Shown: positions 1 to 10,470 of the stretch, in pieces
Position numbering within the stretch: the stretch's first letter is position 1
Layout of the letters: each line of letters starts with the position of its first letter
Origin: Brucella cytisi
GTDB taxonomy: Bacteria; Pseudomonadota; Alphaproteobacteria; Rhizobiales; Rhizobiaceae
DNA: 64,000 bases
Assembly: GCA_012103075.1 (NCBI GenBank)
Contig: JAAVLQ010000002.1
Location: 265,001 to 329,000, forward strand
Direction of reading: 5' to 3'
Translations under genes and position numbers: made by a program
Notes under the pieces: model-generated
The model's database searches: none
Seen by the model: only the letters and a program-made list of their open reading frames with translations
What the model was told of the DNA's origin: nothing

Positions 1-1886
<1,886 letters not shown>

Positions 1887-1968
1887 ATTTACAATATCCA
1901 TCAAGCGAAGCTTGATGATGACAAAAGCACGAAAGACAACCAGCTTCTCAAATTTTGTGTTCTTCGCC

Positions 1969-2084
1969 GACCGGTGGTTATGGCGGAGCGGCTGCACCCG
2001 ATCCCATTCCGAACTCGGCCGTGAAACGCTCCAGCGCCAATGGTACTTTGTCTCAAGACACGGGAGAGTAGGTCGCTGCCGGTC
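1969..2084 (+). rRNA. rrf: 5S ribosomal RNA
   Basis: A 5S rRNA of about 116 nt begins GACCGGTGG and ends CGCTGCCGGTC; the ends pair to form helix I, and the conserved CCGAACTCGG loop is present near 2009. It is flanked by an 11-bp inverted repeat (TTTGTGTTCTT at 1954-1964 and AAGAACACAAA at 2089-2099) that would form an extended precursor stem. Ends are judged by alignment to memory and may be off by one or two bases. Confidence 0.96.
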
Positions 2085-2137
2085 TGCCAAGAACACAAAT
2101 CAAATCATCTTCTCAAATATATACAAAACACCCATGG

Positions 2138-2214
<77 letters not shown>

Positions 2215-2218
2215 AAAT

Positions 2219-2248
2219 AAAACTCCGTAGTTATGCTGCGGGGTTTTG
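2219..2248 (+). terminator. Rho-independent terminator of the rRNA operon
   Basis: An 8-bp stem (CTCCGTAG paired with CTGCGGGG, with three G-T pairs) around a TTAT loop is preceded by AAAA and followed by TTTT, 5 nt after the tRNA CCA end. It fits the end of the rRNA transcript. Confidence 0.7.
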
Positions 2249-2377
2249 GCGTTTAAGCCGCCGCAATCTTCCAAGCGACCAGCATAGCCACAGACCAACC
2301 TGTTTAAGCTATCAAACCACCTGCCTATCAAAGGAAGACAGAAGCAAAGATCAGAGCTGGAATTGATCAAAGATTCA

Positions 2378-4771
2378 CTACTCTGCTTGTCCGGTTCTCG
2401 TATACGGCCATTTCCAGTCGCGGATTTCCGGCATGTCTTCACCATGTTCGCGGACGTAGCTCTTGTGAAGCGCTAGTTTCTCCTCGAATCCGGCAATCAG
2501 GGGCGCAGCAACATCATTACTGAGCGGCAGCCGCTTTATTGCACCGATTGCGAGATGAAAGCGGTCCAGTTCGTTTAAAACTGTCATATCGAATGGTGTT
2601 GTCGTCGTCCCTTGTTCAATGAAGCCATGTACGTGAAAATTCGGGTGATTTGTACGCTTATAGACAAGCCGGTGAATGAGGTAGGGATAGCCATGATAAG
2701 CGAAAATCACTGGCCGGTTGGTTGTGAAAATACCGTCGAATTGATCGTCAGCAATGCCATGCGGGTGATGTTGCTGTGACTGGAGAACCATCAGGTCCAC
2801 GACATTGACTACCCGCATACGCAGGTGCGGTAACGCTTGACGCAGAAGATCGACCGCGGCAAGGGTTTCCATCGTTGGAACATCACCCGCACAGGCCATG
2901 ACGATGTCTGGCTCCAGACCGTCCTCGGTTCCAGCCCAGTCCCATATGCCGAGACCAGCTTCGCAGTGGTGTACGGCTTCTTCCATCGATAGCCATTGGG
3001 GTTCCGGCTGCTTTCCCGCAACAATAACGTTGATGCGGTTCCGTGTTTTCAGACAATGGTCACCGACGCACAGCAATGTGTTGGCATCAGGTGGGAAATA
3101 GACGCGGATGATATCGGCGCTTTTATTGGCGACAAGGTCGACAAAACCGGGGTCTTGATGTGAAAAGCCATTGTGATCTTGACGCCACACGTGAGAAGTC
3201 AGGAGATAGTTGAGAGATGAGATGGGCTTTCGCCATTTCAACTCGCGGGCAACCTGCAACCATTTTGCGTGCTGGTTGAACATGGAATCTACGATGTGGA
3301 TGAATGCTTCGTAGCAGGAGAAAAATCCATGTCTTCCGGTCAGCAGATAGCCCTCAAGCCAGCCCTGACATAAGTTCTCGCTCAATACTTCCATAACACG
3401 ACCGTCGGCCGAAAGATGGTCGTCGATGTCAAGGGTTTCGGCTATCCATACGCGGTCACTGGCATCGAAGACGGCGCTGAGACGGTTCGAGGCGGTCTCA
3501 TCTGGGCCAAAAACACGAAAATTCTTCACTTGCTCGTTCAGCTTGAGCACGTCACGCAGATATTCGCCAAGTATTTTGGTGGATTGGGCTTCCATCGCTC
3601 CCGGTTCGCTCACATCGACGGCATATTGGCGGAAGTCGGGCGTATGCAGTTCCTTGCGCAGCAATCCTCCATTTGCATGCGGATTGGCGCCCATGCGCGC
3701 TGCATCCCTCGGGGCAAGTGCGCGCAATTCAGGCTTCAATACACCTTTTCGTCAAACAAATCCTCTGGATCGTAGCTTTTCATCCAGTCTTCAAGAATTT
3801 TGCGATGCGCATCATTTTCGCGGCAATTGGCGACTGGCACCTGATGCGAGCGCCAATAATTCTCGACGATGAGGCCGTCGACTTCCTTCGGACCGGTCCA
3901 GCCTTTCGGGCTTCGAAGAATGACCATTGGCCAGCGTGGACGTTCCGGCGATTTTACGTTGGCATTCTTTTTTGATCTGCTCGATCCGCATGAAAATCGT
4001 ATCGAGTGTTGCCGCCATTTTCTGATGCATAGCTACAGGTTCGCTGCCCTCGACGAAGAAAGGCTCGTAGCCGTAACCCCTGAAGAGATCGGACAGATCA
4101 TCATCGGAAAGACGGGCAAGGATGGTGGGGTTTGCGATTTTATACCCGTTTAGATGAAGGATTGGCAGCACGGCACCGTCGCGCGCGGGATTGAGAAACT
4201 TGTTGGAATGCCACGAAGTTGCCAGCGTTCCCGTTTCTGCTTCACCATCGCCAACCACGCAAGCGACAACCAGATCGGGATTGTCGAAAGCAGCGCCGTA
4301 AGCGTGGACCAGTGCATATCCCAGTTCGCCGCCTTCATGGATCGATCCCGGCGTTTCTGGCGCGACATGGCTTGGTATGCCGCCGGGAAAGGAAAACTGC
4401 CGAAACAGTTTGCTCATGCCCGCTTGGTCCTCGCTGATGACAGGATAGATTTCAGAGTAAGTGCCTTCGAGATAAGTATTTGCCACCATGCCCGGGCCGC
4501 CGTGACCGTGTCCGCATACATAAATCATGTTGGCATTTCTTTCCTGAATGATGCGATTGAGATGCGCATAGATGAAGTTGAGGCCGGGCGTCGTGCCCCA
4601 ATGGCCGAGTAATCTCGGCTTGATGTGCTCCGGCTTCAGCGGTTTGCGCAGCAAGGGATTTTCCATAAGGTAAATCTGCCCGACGGAGAGATAGTTCGCC
4701 GCTCTCCAATAACGGTCGATCAGCGCAAGCTGCCGTGGCGATAAGGGGCCCTTGGCGTTTTCGTTGTTCAT
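2378..4771 (-). CDS. xfp: Xylulose-5-phosphate/fructose-6-phosphate phosphoketolase (frameshifted)
   Basis: Thiamine-diphosphate phosphoketolase that splits xylulose-5-P or fructose-6-P to acetyl phosphate plus an aldose phosphate. The N-terminal part has [11 protein letters not shown] and the ThDP-binding VGDGEAETG segment (around residue 180), followed by the SPKGWTGP motif; the C-terminal half matches the transketolase-like third domain and ends in [11 protein letters not shown]. The length (about 797 codons) is normal. Two frame changes occur, near 3970 (A run read one too long) and near 3745 (A run one too short). The start ATG at 4771 overlaps the ackA stop as ATGA, so the two are one translationally coupled operon that routes acetyl phosphate to acetate and ATP. 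Confidence 0.93.
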
Positions 4772-6001
4772 GCTCTGTCTCCTTCGCTGATTGTTGGGCT
4801 GTCATGGCGCACGTAGCTGACAGCAGCGTTCTGAATGGCTTCCAGTGTTTCGGAGGCGATGATCTGTTCTTCGTCTGTGGCCAGCACAAATGCTGCGGCT
4901 GGACAGGATCGGTTCGTGATCTGGAAAGCATTGTCTTCGTTGGCGAATGCGTCGACTTCAAAGCCAAGCCGGGGCGAGACGTCTGCAGATCGCTTCACGG
5001 ATTGCCGGTTGGTGCTCGCCAATACCTGCGGTGAAGATGAGCGCATCGAGGCCGCCGAGTGTTGCGGCAAGCCGGCAGACTTCGCCAGCTATGCGCGCGG
5101 TGAATATATCGAGAGCTTCATGAGCTTGAGCGTCATCGCTTGCGAGCAGAACACGCGTATCGCCGCTCAATCCAGAAAGGCCGAGGAGACCGGAGCGATG
5201 ATAGAGCAGTTCAGAAAGTTCATCGGTTTGCATATTTTCCTGTTGCAACAAATGAAGAAGAACACCCGGATCGAGGGCTCCGCAACGGGTTGCCATCGGA
5301 ATTCCATCAAGCGTTGAAAAGCTCATGCTGGTGTCAACGCTTCTGCCGCCGTCCATGGCGCATAAGCTGGCTCCGCTTCCCAGATGAGCTGCGATGATTT
5401 TTCCGCGGGCGAGCTCGGGCTCCCGTCGGGAAAAGTTTGTGACGATGGATTTGTAGGACAAGCCATGAAAGCCATATCGCTTTATTCCGCGCTCGTGGAG
5501 GTCGCGTGGAATTGCAAAGCGCCGGACTGTACTTGGTATGGTCTGATGAAAGGCAGTGTCGAAGGATGCCGTTTGCGCAAGATGCGGCAGGAGCTTCCGG
5601 ACAGCTTTTATCAGCGCTACACTTTTCGGTTGGTGAAGCGGAGCGAAAACGGACAAGTGATCAATGGTGTCGATATATTTGTCGTTTAACAATACCGGCC
5701 CGTCGAATTGATCTCCGCCAAAGACGACGCGATGGCCAACGGCGTGAATGTCTGCCGGATTGATATGGGCAGACAATTTTGTGAACAATTCTTCCAGAAT
5801 GGTAACGATATCGTCGGTGCCCTTGGTCGCCAAAGCAACCTCCAGCTGTCCGTTATCGCCACTCAACCGAAAGGTCAGAGGCGATCCGCTCAGATCGATC
5901 TCGCCCCGCGATAACTTTCGAATTTGCTGCCCGTCATAAGCGAACATGCCGACCTTGATGGTCGAAGAACCGGTATTGAACGTAACAAGCTGCTTGTCCA
6001 C
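4768..6001 (-). CDS. ackA: Acetate kinase (frameshifted)
   Basis: Acetate kinase interconverts acetyl phosphate plus ADP with acetate plus ATP. The protein opens with [13 protein letters not shown] (the phosphate-binding N-GSS motif), contains RYGFHGLSY with the family's conserved His, the [11 protein letters not shown] loop and the C-terminal FTAGIGEH signature. I choose the GTG at 6001 because AGGGGAG lies 7 nt upstream; the ATG at 6040 has no Shine-Dalgarno. A frame change near 4975 (one C too many) joins the two reading frames. It is first in the operon and overlaps xfp by ATGA, so the pair forms a phosphoketolase/acetate kinase bypass. Confidence 0.92.
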
Positions 6002-6308
6002 GCGGCAGCTCCCCTGTCCGTGGCTGATGCAGTACAACATAGAGGAGTATTTCGTGCTGGCGATATGTCCGGTGTAGATCGCTGAGCTTATCTTTGTTCC
6101 CGGATTTGTGCCGCCCAGCTCACTCCAATACCAGCCGAAACGCGCAAGAAACTTTCAACTGCATCTTTATCGGGAACAAAATGGCTTCAGATTCATTTAG
6201 TTCGAGCGTTTATCTGGGAATCACCGGATGATTTGCTGTGTCCGTGTTTCCGGTCGTCACGAGTCGGGAGTTTGGGGGCATATCGGTTTTCAACGATTGG
6301 AGTTCATT
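6002..6308. other. Intergenic region between ackA and the DUF3597 gene
   Basis: About 300 bases with no convincing gene. It must hold the ackA-xfp promoter (leftward) and the promoter of the DUF3597 gene (rightward). A short minus-strand stretch near 6100-6170 reads like a coding fragment but has no start codon, so it is not called. Confidence 0.5.
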
Positions 6309-6716
6309 ATGGGGATTTTCGATAAGATCAAGAACGCCATTTGGGGAGAGGCACAAGCGGCAACTCCTGAGACGGAAACGGCTGCACAGCCTTCTCCGAC
6401 ACCAACCGCTTCGCCAAGCGCTGCCGCTCCGGCACCATCTGAATCCGCACCTGCATCTACGGGTGCTGTCGACGTAGGCGCCATTCTGGACGCTGCCGTT
6501 GTCAAAAGCGGCCAGAAGCTCAACTGGAAAACTTCTATCGTCGATCTGATGAAAGCTCTTGGCCTCGACAGCAGTCTGGAGCACCGCAAGGAGCTCGCCA
6601 AGGAACTGGGCTATACCGGCGACACAGGCGATTCCGCGACCATGAATGTCTGGCTGCACAAGCAGGTCATCCAGAAACTCAAGGATAATGGCGGTAAAGT
6701 ACCCGCCGGATTGTAA
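6309..6716 (+). CDS. DUF3597 family protein
   Basis: A 135-residue soluble protein of unknown function. It begins MGIFDKIKNAIWG, continues with a Pro/Ala/Ser/Thr-rich linker (about residues 18-50) and ends in a compact helical domain (VDVGAILDAA to WLHKQVIQKLKDNGGKVP) that I recognise as DUF3597. Some relatives carry a LysM domain; none is seen here. The start is the ATG after GGAG. It sits 15 nt before a GlsB/YeaQ-type gene, and both end at the same strong terminator, so they are probably co-transcribed and may belong to a general stress response (inference). Confidence 0.8.
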   Translation: MGIFDKIKNAIWGEAQAATPETETAAQPSPTPTASPSAAAPAPSESAPASTGAVDVGAILDAAVVKSGQKLNWKTSIVDLMKALGLDSSLEHRKELAKELGYTGDTGDSATMNVWLHKQVIQKLKDNGGKVPAGL

Positions 6717-6731
6717 TCAGGAGGGTTCCCG

Positions 6732-6979
6732 ATGGGAAGCGCAGGAATTGGCTGGATTGCGGCGATCATCATAGGCGGCTTGGCCGGCTGGATTGCCTCA
6801 ATTTCATGAACAGCAATACCGGGATATTCATGAATGTCATTCTCGGTATCATCGGCGCAGCCGTAGCGAGTTTTATCTTCGGATTTCTCGGTGTTTCGTT
6901 CGGCGGCTGGCTGGGCTATCTGATCGCGGGCTTTATCGGTGCCTGCATATTGATATGGCTGGGCCGATTGGTAAGTTAG
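6732..6979 (+). CDS. GlsB/YeaQ/YmgE family small membrane protein (frameshifted)
   Basis: A small hydrophobic protein of about 82 residues with three predicted transmembrane segments and many glycines: GWIAAIIIGGLAGWIA, then NTGIFMNVILGIIGAAVASFIFGFLG, then GYLIAGFIGACILIWLGRL. This is the transglycosylase-associated (GlsB/YeaQ) family, usually stress induced. The frame breaks near 6800, where one or two A bases are missing from the run before TTCATG. Upstream GGAGG spaced before ATG 6732 supports the start. It is too broken to appear as a single long ORF. Confidence 0.8.
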
Positions 6980-6980
6980 C

Positions 6981-7006
6981 AAAAAGGCGCCGCAAGGCGC
7001 CTTTTT
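6981..7006 (+). terminator. Strong rho-independent terminator
   Basis: A perfect 11-bp inverted repeat, AAAAAGGCGCC and GGCGCCTTTTT around a GCAA tetraloop, starts one base after the stop codon of the GlsB-type gene. The flanking A and T runs would allow it to work in both directions. Confidence 0.9.
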
Positions 7007-7017
7007 CTTTGCCGGAT

Positions 7018-7072
7018 TAGAGCGCATCCCGAAAAGTGTGAAACGGTTTGGGATAAGGTGTGCTTAAAACAA
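7018..7072. repeat. RIME-like dispersed intergenic repeat, copy 1
   Basis: The core CCCGAAAAGTGTGAAACGG recurs at 14725-14787, and a diverged, inverted version is at 56474-56579. Such imperfect palindromic units with TAGAG(C) ends are typical of the rhizobial intergenic mosaic elements. Confidence 0.65.
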
Positions 7073-7117
7073 ACAGTTGAGACGTGCCGATTTGATGCAA
7101 TCAGATCGCAACGCGGT

Positions 7118-8219
7118 CTAATTACGGGTCCGGTGTTCTGCGAGGAAAATCCTGTCATCGCGGTTGGAGCAAACGACTGCGAAGGTGATCGCCAGAACGG
7201 CCCCCAGAAACGTATCGAGGATACGTTCGGAAATCATGCCGTCGTGCGGTACTCCCGGTGTTGCGAGATAGGTCATCAAAAGCGCCATCGGCGTCACCAA
7301 GATCTGTCCCAGCGCATAATTGCTGCCGATAATGACCTCGGTGGCGAATTGCAGTCCGGCCAGAATTGCAATGACAGACCAGAGGCTGGGGCCTTGTGCA
7401 AGCACCAGCCATGTAATCAAAGCGCCCAGAAGCGTGCCAGCCATGCGCTGCAAGGCCCGATTCATGCTGATGTGCAGATGCGCGCCCTGCATCACGGCGA
7501 CAGCGCCCATGGCCGCCCAGCCGGGTGGCTGGCGCCGAGAGCATAAGCGGTCAGGGCAGTAATTGCGGCACCCAGAGAAATCCGAGCTGCGGCAATAAGC
7601 CGGTGAGCGGTTGGGCGTGACGGCTCGGACGGAAACGGTTTTTCCGGCGACGCCGGACGACGAAATCTCTCGGTCAGGGCACAGATCAGGCAAGCGAGCG
7701 CTGAGACGATTGCCGTTGCAGCGGTGCGCTCGAAGACATCGAAAAACGACCCGAGCGGCGCCATGGCGGCACCGGCTGCGAAGATGAATATGAGCGCGCC
7801 GGGCGGTCCGAATTTTCCGGTAATGGTGGTGAAAGAGAATATGCCCGCAAAAGTGCCAGCAGCAGAAGCTGGCCGGGCAGGGGCAGGCCAACCCATGTGG
7901 CTAGCGACATGAAAAACACCGCGAGCGTCTGGCAGATCGCGCATAGGAAGACGATCCATTCGCGTTTTGCTTCGGGAGCAAACCGGCCAAATAGTGCGAC
8001 GAGCGAGCCAAGCGAGGCAAACCCGATCAGATGCGACCACGAAGACAGGCTGACCAGCGGAAGCGCGATAGCGATCGTGGCGGCGGCCTGAAGCCCGGCA
8101 AGCGACGAGTTTCTAAGCGAAGGTTGGAGAGCGAGGGCGATGCTTTCCCGAAACTGCTGCGGCTTCAAGAGGTTATAAGCGGCGTGGCGCCGTCCTGAAA
8201 AAGATCCGTCCACTTTCAT
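7118..8219 (-). CDS. FUSC family (fusaric acid resistance-like) membrane protein (frameshifted)
   Basis: An inner-membrane protein of about 367 residues with two hydrophobic blocks, each of several helices, separated by a polar stretch (ALTERFRRPASPEKPFPSEPSRP). The second block, GAALTALTAYALG to GTLLGALITWLVLA, matches the FUSC/aromatic acid exporter fold. Two frame changes lie near 7860 and 7520. The start ATG at 8219 overlaps the stop of the marR gene (TAATG), so regulator and transporter form an operon. By analogy with other MarR/FUSC pairs it probably exports an aromatic or phenolic compound; the substrate is not known. Confidence 0.8.
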
Positions 8220-8683
8220 TATTCTCGATCCTGCTCGCGATCGAATTGCATCAGCGTCAGTCGGCGTTCAATGCTGTCGAAGTTTCGAAGCATCGTTGTA
8301 ATGTTATCGTCCGACAAATCAGCGAGCATTTCTTGTTCGCCTTTTGCCAGCTCCTGACGGATTTCGGTGACGCGCTTTTCCCCTTGCGCCGTCAGATGAA
8401 CCAGTCTTGCACGACTATCCCTTTCATCGACGCGGCGCTCTGCCAGACCTTGCCGGCATAGAATATCGAGAAGACGCACGAGGCTGGACCCATCTATCCC
8501 GACGAGGGCAGCCAGTTCCTTTTGTGTCAAACCGCCACCGGTCTGGTGAAGATGGACAAGAGGAACCCGTGTCGCATCAGTCAGCCCGGCTTGGGCAAGC
8601 CGGATGTCGAGCGCACGCCGCCAGCGCCGCGCCAGCAGTGAAAAGCGAATACCGAATTGAAAGCGGGGAGTGTCTGAAATCAT
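8219..8683 (-). CDS. MarR family transcriptional regulator
   Basis: A 154-residue winged-helix repressor. The DNA-binding part spans LTQKELAALVGIDGSSLVRLLDILCRQGLAERR, followed by the wing DERDSRARLVHLT and a C-terminal dimerisation helix. It is intact and overlaps the downstream FUSC gene by one base. A 22-bp near-palindrome 22 bases upstream of the start (8705-8726) is the likely binding site, implying autoregulation that is relieved by the exporter's substrate. Part of the SlyA-type subgroup by general appearance. Confidence 0.9.
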   Translation of the reverse strand: MISDTPRFQFGIRFSLLARRWRRALDIRLAQAGLTDATRVPLVHLHQTGGGLTQKELAALVGIDGSSLVRLLDILCRQGLAERRVDERDSRARLVHLTAQGEKRVTEIRQELAKGEQEMLADLSDDNITTMLRNFDSIERRLTLMQFDREQDRE

Positions 8684-8704
8684 GAGGTCATTAAGACACG
8701 AGAT

Positions 8705-8726
8705 AATTTGAATTGCAAATCAAATT
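8705..8726. promoter_or_regulatory. Probable MarR operator
   Basis: AATTTGAATTGCAAATCAAATT is an inverted repeat with a single pair of mismatched positions in 22 bases. It lies between the divergent marR and ridA-like genes, just upstream of marR. Confidence 0.65.
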
Positions 8727-8784
8727 GTATTGGAATGTGCGAATGGCCGTTGCCGGAACGAGCCGCTCCGGCATATGGCTGTCC

Positions 8785-9177
8785 CTATTGGGGTATGCGA
8801 GCGATAACTTTGATTTCAAAATCGAAACCGGCAAGCCAGTTGACGCCGACAGCAGTCCAGTTGGGGAAGGGTGGAGCGCTGAAAATCCGGTCCTTGACCT
8901 GCAGGACGGTTTCGAACTGGTTCTCGGGATCGGTATGAAACGAGGTTAAGTCGATAATGTCGTCTAAGGTCGCTCCGGCTGCCTTTAGGGTCGCTTCAAG
9001 ATTATCGAAAGCGAGTTGAACCTGCTTATCGAAATCCGGTTCGGGCGTGCCGTCGATGCGGCTTCCGACCTGACCGGAGACGAACAGCAGATCGCCCGAG
9101 CGGATCGCGGCAGAATAACGATGCTTGTCATAAAGGGCACTGCGGCCGGCGGGGAAAATGGTTTCTCTTTTGGTCAT
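8785..9177 (-). CDS. RidA/YjgF/YER057c family protein
   Basis: A 130-residue member of the RidA superfamily of enamine/imine deaminases or related trimeric enzymes. It shows SGQVGSRIDGTPEPDFDKQVQLAF, NLEATLKAAGATLDDIIDLTSF and the C-terminal FEIKVIARI. The usual catalytic Arg-Val-x(4)-Leu pattern near the end is replaced by NWTAVGVNWLAGFDFEIKVIARI, so it belongs to a divergent subgroup and may not be a true RidA. I take the ATG at 9177 (AAAGGAAA upstream); in-frame ATGs further up would add a non-family tail. It is divergent from the TetR gene and shares its operator-rich promoter. Confidence 0.85.
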   Translation of the reverse strand: MTKRETIFPAGRSALYDKHRYSAAIRSGDLLFVSGQVGSRIDGTPEPDFDKQVQLAFDNLEATLKAAGATLDDIIDLTSFHTDPENQFETVLQVKDRIFSAPPFPNWTAVGVNWLAGFDFEIKVIARIPQ

Positions 9178-9253
9178 TTTCGTTTTCCTTTTCATGCTGA
9201 GGTGTGGGGTGTCGGAAGTTTTTGTATCTGCAGCTTCACAAGCAGTCGGCATA

Positions 9254-9323
9254 TTTGATATACGTTGCGTATATCAAATAATCATATACGGACTGTATGT
9301 CAAATCATATACGGATCGTATAT
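9254..9323. promoter_or_regulatory. Triple TetR operator array
   Basis: Three related 17-bp palindromes start at 9258, 9284 and 9307: ATATACGTTGCGTATAT, ATATACGGACTGTATGT and ATATACGGATCGTATAT. The first extends to 11-bp arms (TTTGATATACG and CGTATATCAAA around TTG, 9254-9278). The array fills the divergent promoter between the RidA-family gene and the TetR gene. Confidence 0.75.
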
Positions 9324-9335
9324 TAAAAGGGTGTG

Positions 9336-9937
9336 ATGATGGCCATGAACCTGCGCATCAAGGCGATGGAAGAAAACCGAGTGAAGCTGATTGTGGCAGC
9401 CCGGAAGGCTTTTGCGGAAAAGGGCTATGCCGCCGCCTCGATGGATGAACTGACTGCGCAGGTCGGCCTGACGCGCGGTGCTCTCTACCATAATTTTGGA
9501 GACAAGCGCGGGCTGCTGGCTGCTGTGGTCAGTCAAATGGATGGCGAAATGGCCACACGTGCGCAAGCGATTGCTGTGCGGGCGGATAATCTGTGGGAGG
9601 GGCTTCTGGCAGAGGGGGTTGCCTATATCGAGGCGGCACTTGATCCTGATATCCAGCGCATCGTGCTGCTTGATGGACCGGCGTTTCTCGGCGATCCGTC
9701 ACAATGGCCGAGCCAGAACAGTTGTCTGCAGGCGTCCCGGCAAAAGATCGCTCTTTTAATAGAGCAAGGCGTGTTAAAACCGGTCGACCCTGAAGCCGCC
9801 GCACGGCTGCTCAACAACGGGCCGCATTGAATGCGGCACTCTGGATTGCAGCCAGTGACGATCCAAAAGCGGTTCTTTCGAAGGCGATTGATGCTTTTCA
9901 ATCGCTTGCAACCGGCCTGCTTGCAAGACCGGTTTAG
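9336..9937 (+). CDS. TetR/AcrR family transcriptional regulator (frameshifted near its end)
   Basis: A repressor of about 200 residues. The helix-turn-helix is in the N-terminal 60 residues (AARKAFAEKGYAAASMDELT, then VGLTRGALYHNFGDKRGLL). The ligand-binding part follows and includes LDPDIQRIVLLDGPAFLG. The reading frame appears to stop at 9830, but one base is missing from a G run near 9820; in the next frame it continues AALNAALWIAASDDPKAVL to a stop at 9937, which matches the usual family length. The gene abuts the convergent VOC gene. It probably represses itself and the divergent RidA-like gene through the triple operator. Confidence 0.9.
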
Positions 9938-9940
9938 ATA

Positions 9941-10303
9941 TCAGGTAGTCTGGATCGCAATCCGGTTGCCCTCGCTGTCCCTGATCTCCGCGACAAAGCC
10001 GTTTCCAACCGGTGTCTTCGGGAACAGCATTTCGCTGCGCTCTTGCACGGCCTTGTTGATGACGGCGTCCACTTCATCGACATTGAAATAGATGATCGCG
10101 CCATGCACGGTTGGAACATAGGCGTCGCCTTCGGCGAGCGCGGCACTCGCGCCGTCCTTGCCTTCTTTAAAAGGGAAATAGGCCATTCTGTTTCCATGTA
10201 TCGTAACGACGTGACCAAAAGTCACTCCGAACACTGCGGAGTAGAATTGCATTGCCCTTTCGAGATTTGCCACCGGTATTTCCACATGGGCGATCAGGTT
10301 CAT
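9941..10303 (-). CDS. VOC family (glyoxalase/bleomycin resistance-like) protein
   Basis: A 120-residue single-unit vicinal-oxygen-chelate protein. It starts MNLIAHVEIPVANLERAMQFYSAVFG, the typical first beta-alpha unit with a His, and ends in GFVAEIRDSEGNRIAIQ with the usual metal-ligand Glu position. The general family covers glyoxalases, dioxygenases and binding proteins, so the substrate cannot be given. It converges on the TetR gene with only 3 bases between the stop codons. Confidence 0.88.
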   Translation of the reverse strand: MNLIAHVEIPVANLERAMQFYSAVFGVTFGHVVTIHGNRMAYFPFKEGKDGASAALAEGDAYVPTVHGAIIYFNVDEVDAVINKAVQERSEMLFPKTPVGNGFVAEIRDSEGNRIAIQTT

Positions 10304-10470
10304 TCTTGCTCCGTTCTATCTAACCGCATGAAATATAAGCCATAATCATCTCTGCGGCCACATCACGGACGAAGTTTGAATCCGGTTGACGGAAATGCGT
10401 TAATTGTTCAGTTTTTATTGACTTAGTATATTGGTGAAACATAACGAACAGATCCTGACACGGAGACCAT

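Noticed and set aside
6085..6180. Short coding-like stretch on the minus strand upstream of ackA
   Set aside because: It has no start codon and is too short to assign; possibly a gene fragment.
9941..10303. VOC protein as a bleomycin or fosfomycin resistance gene
   Set aside because: The family is broad, and nothing in the sequence or context points to an antibiotic.
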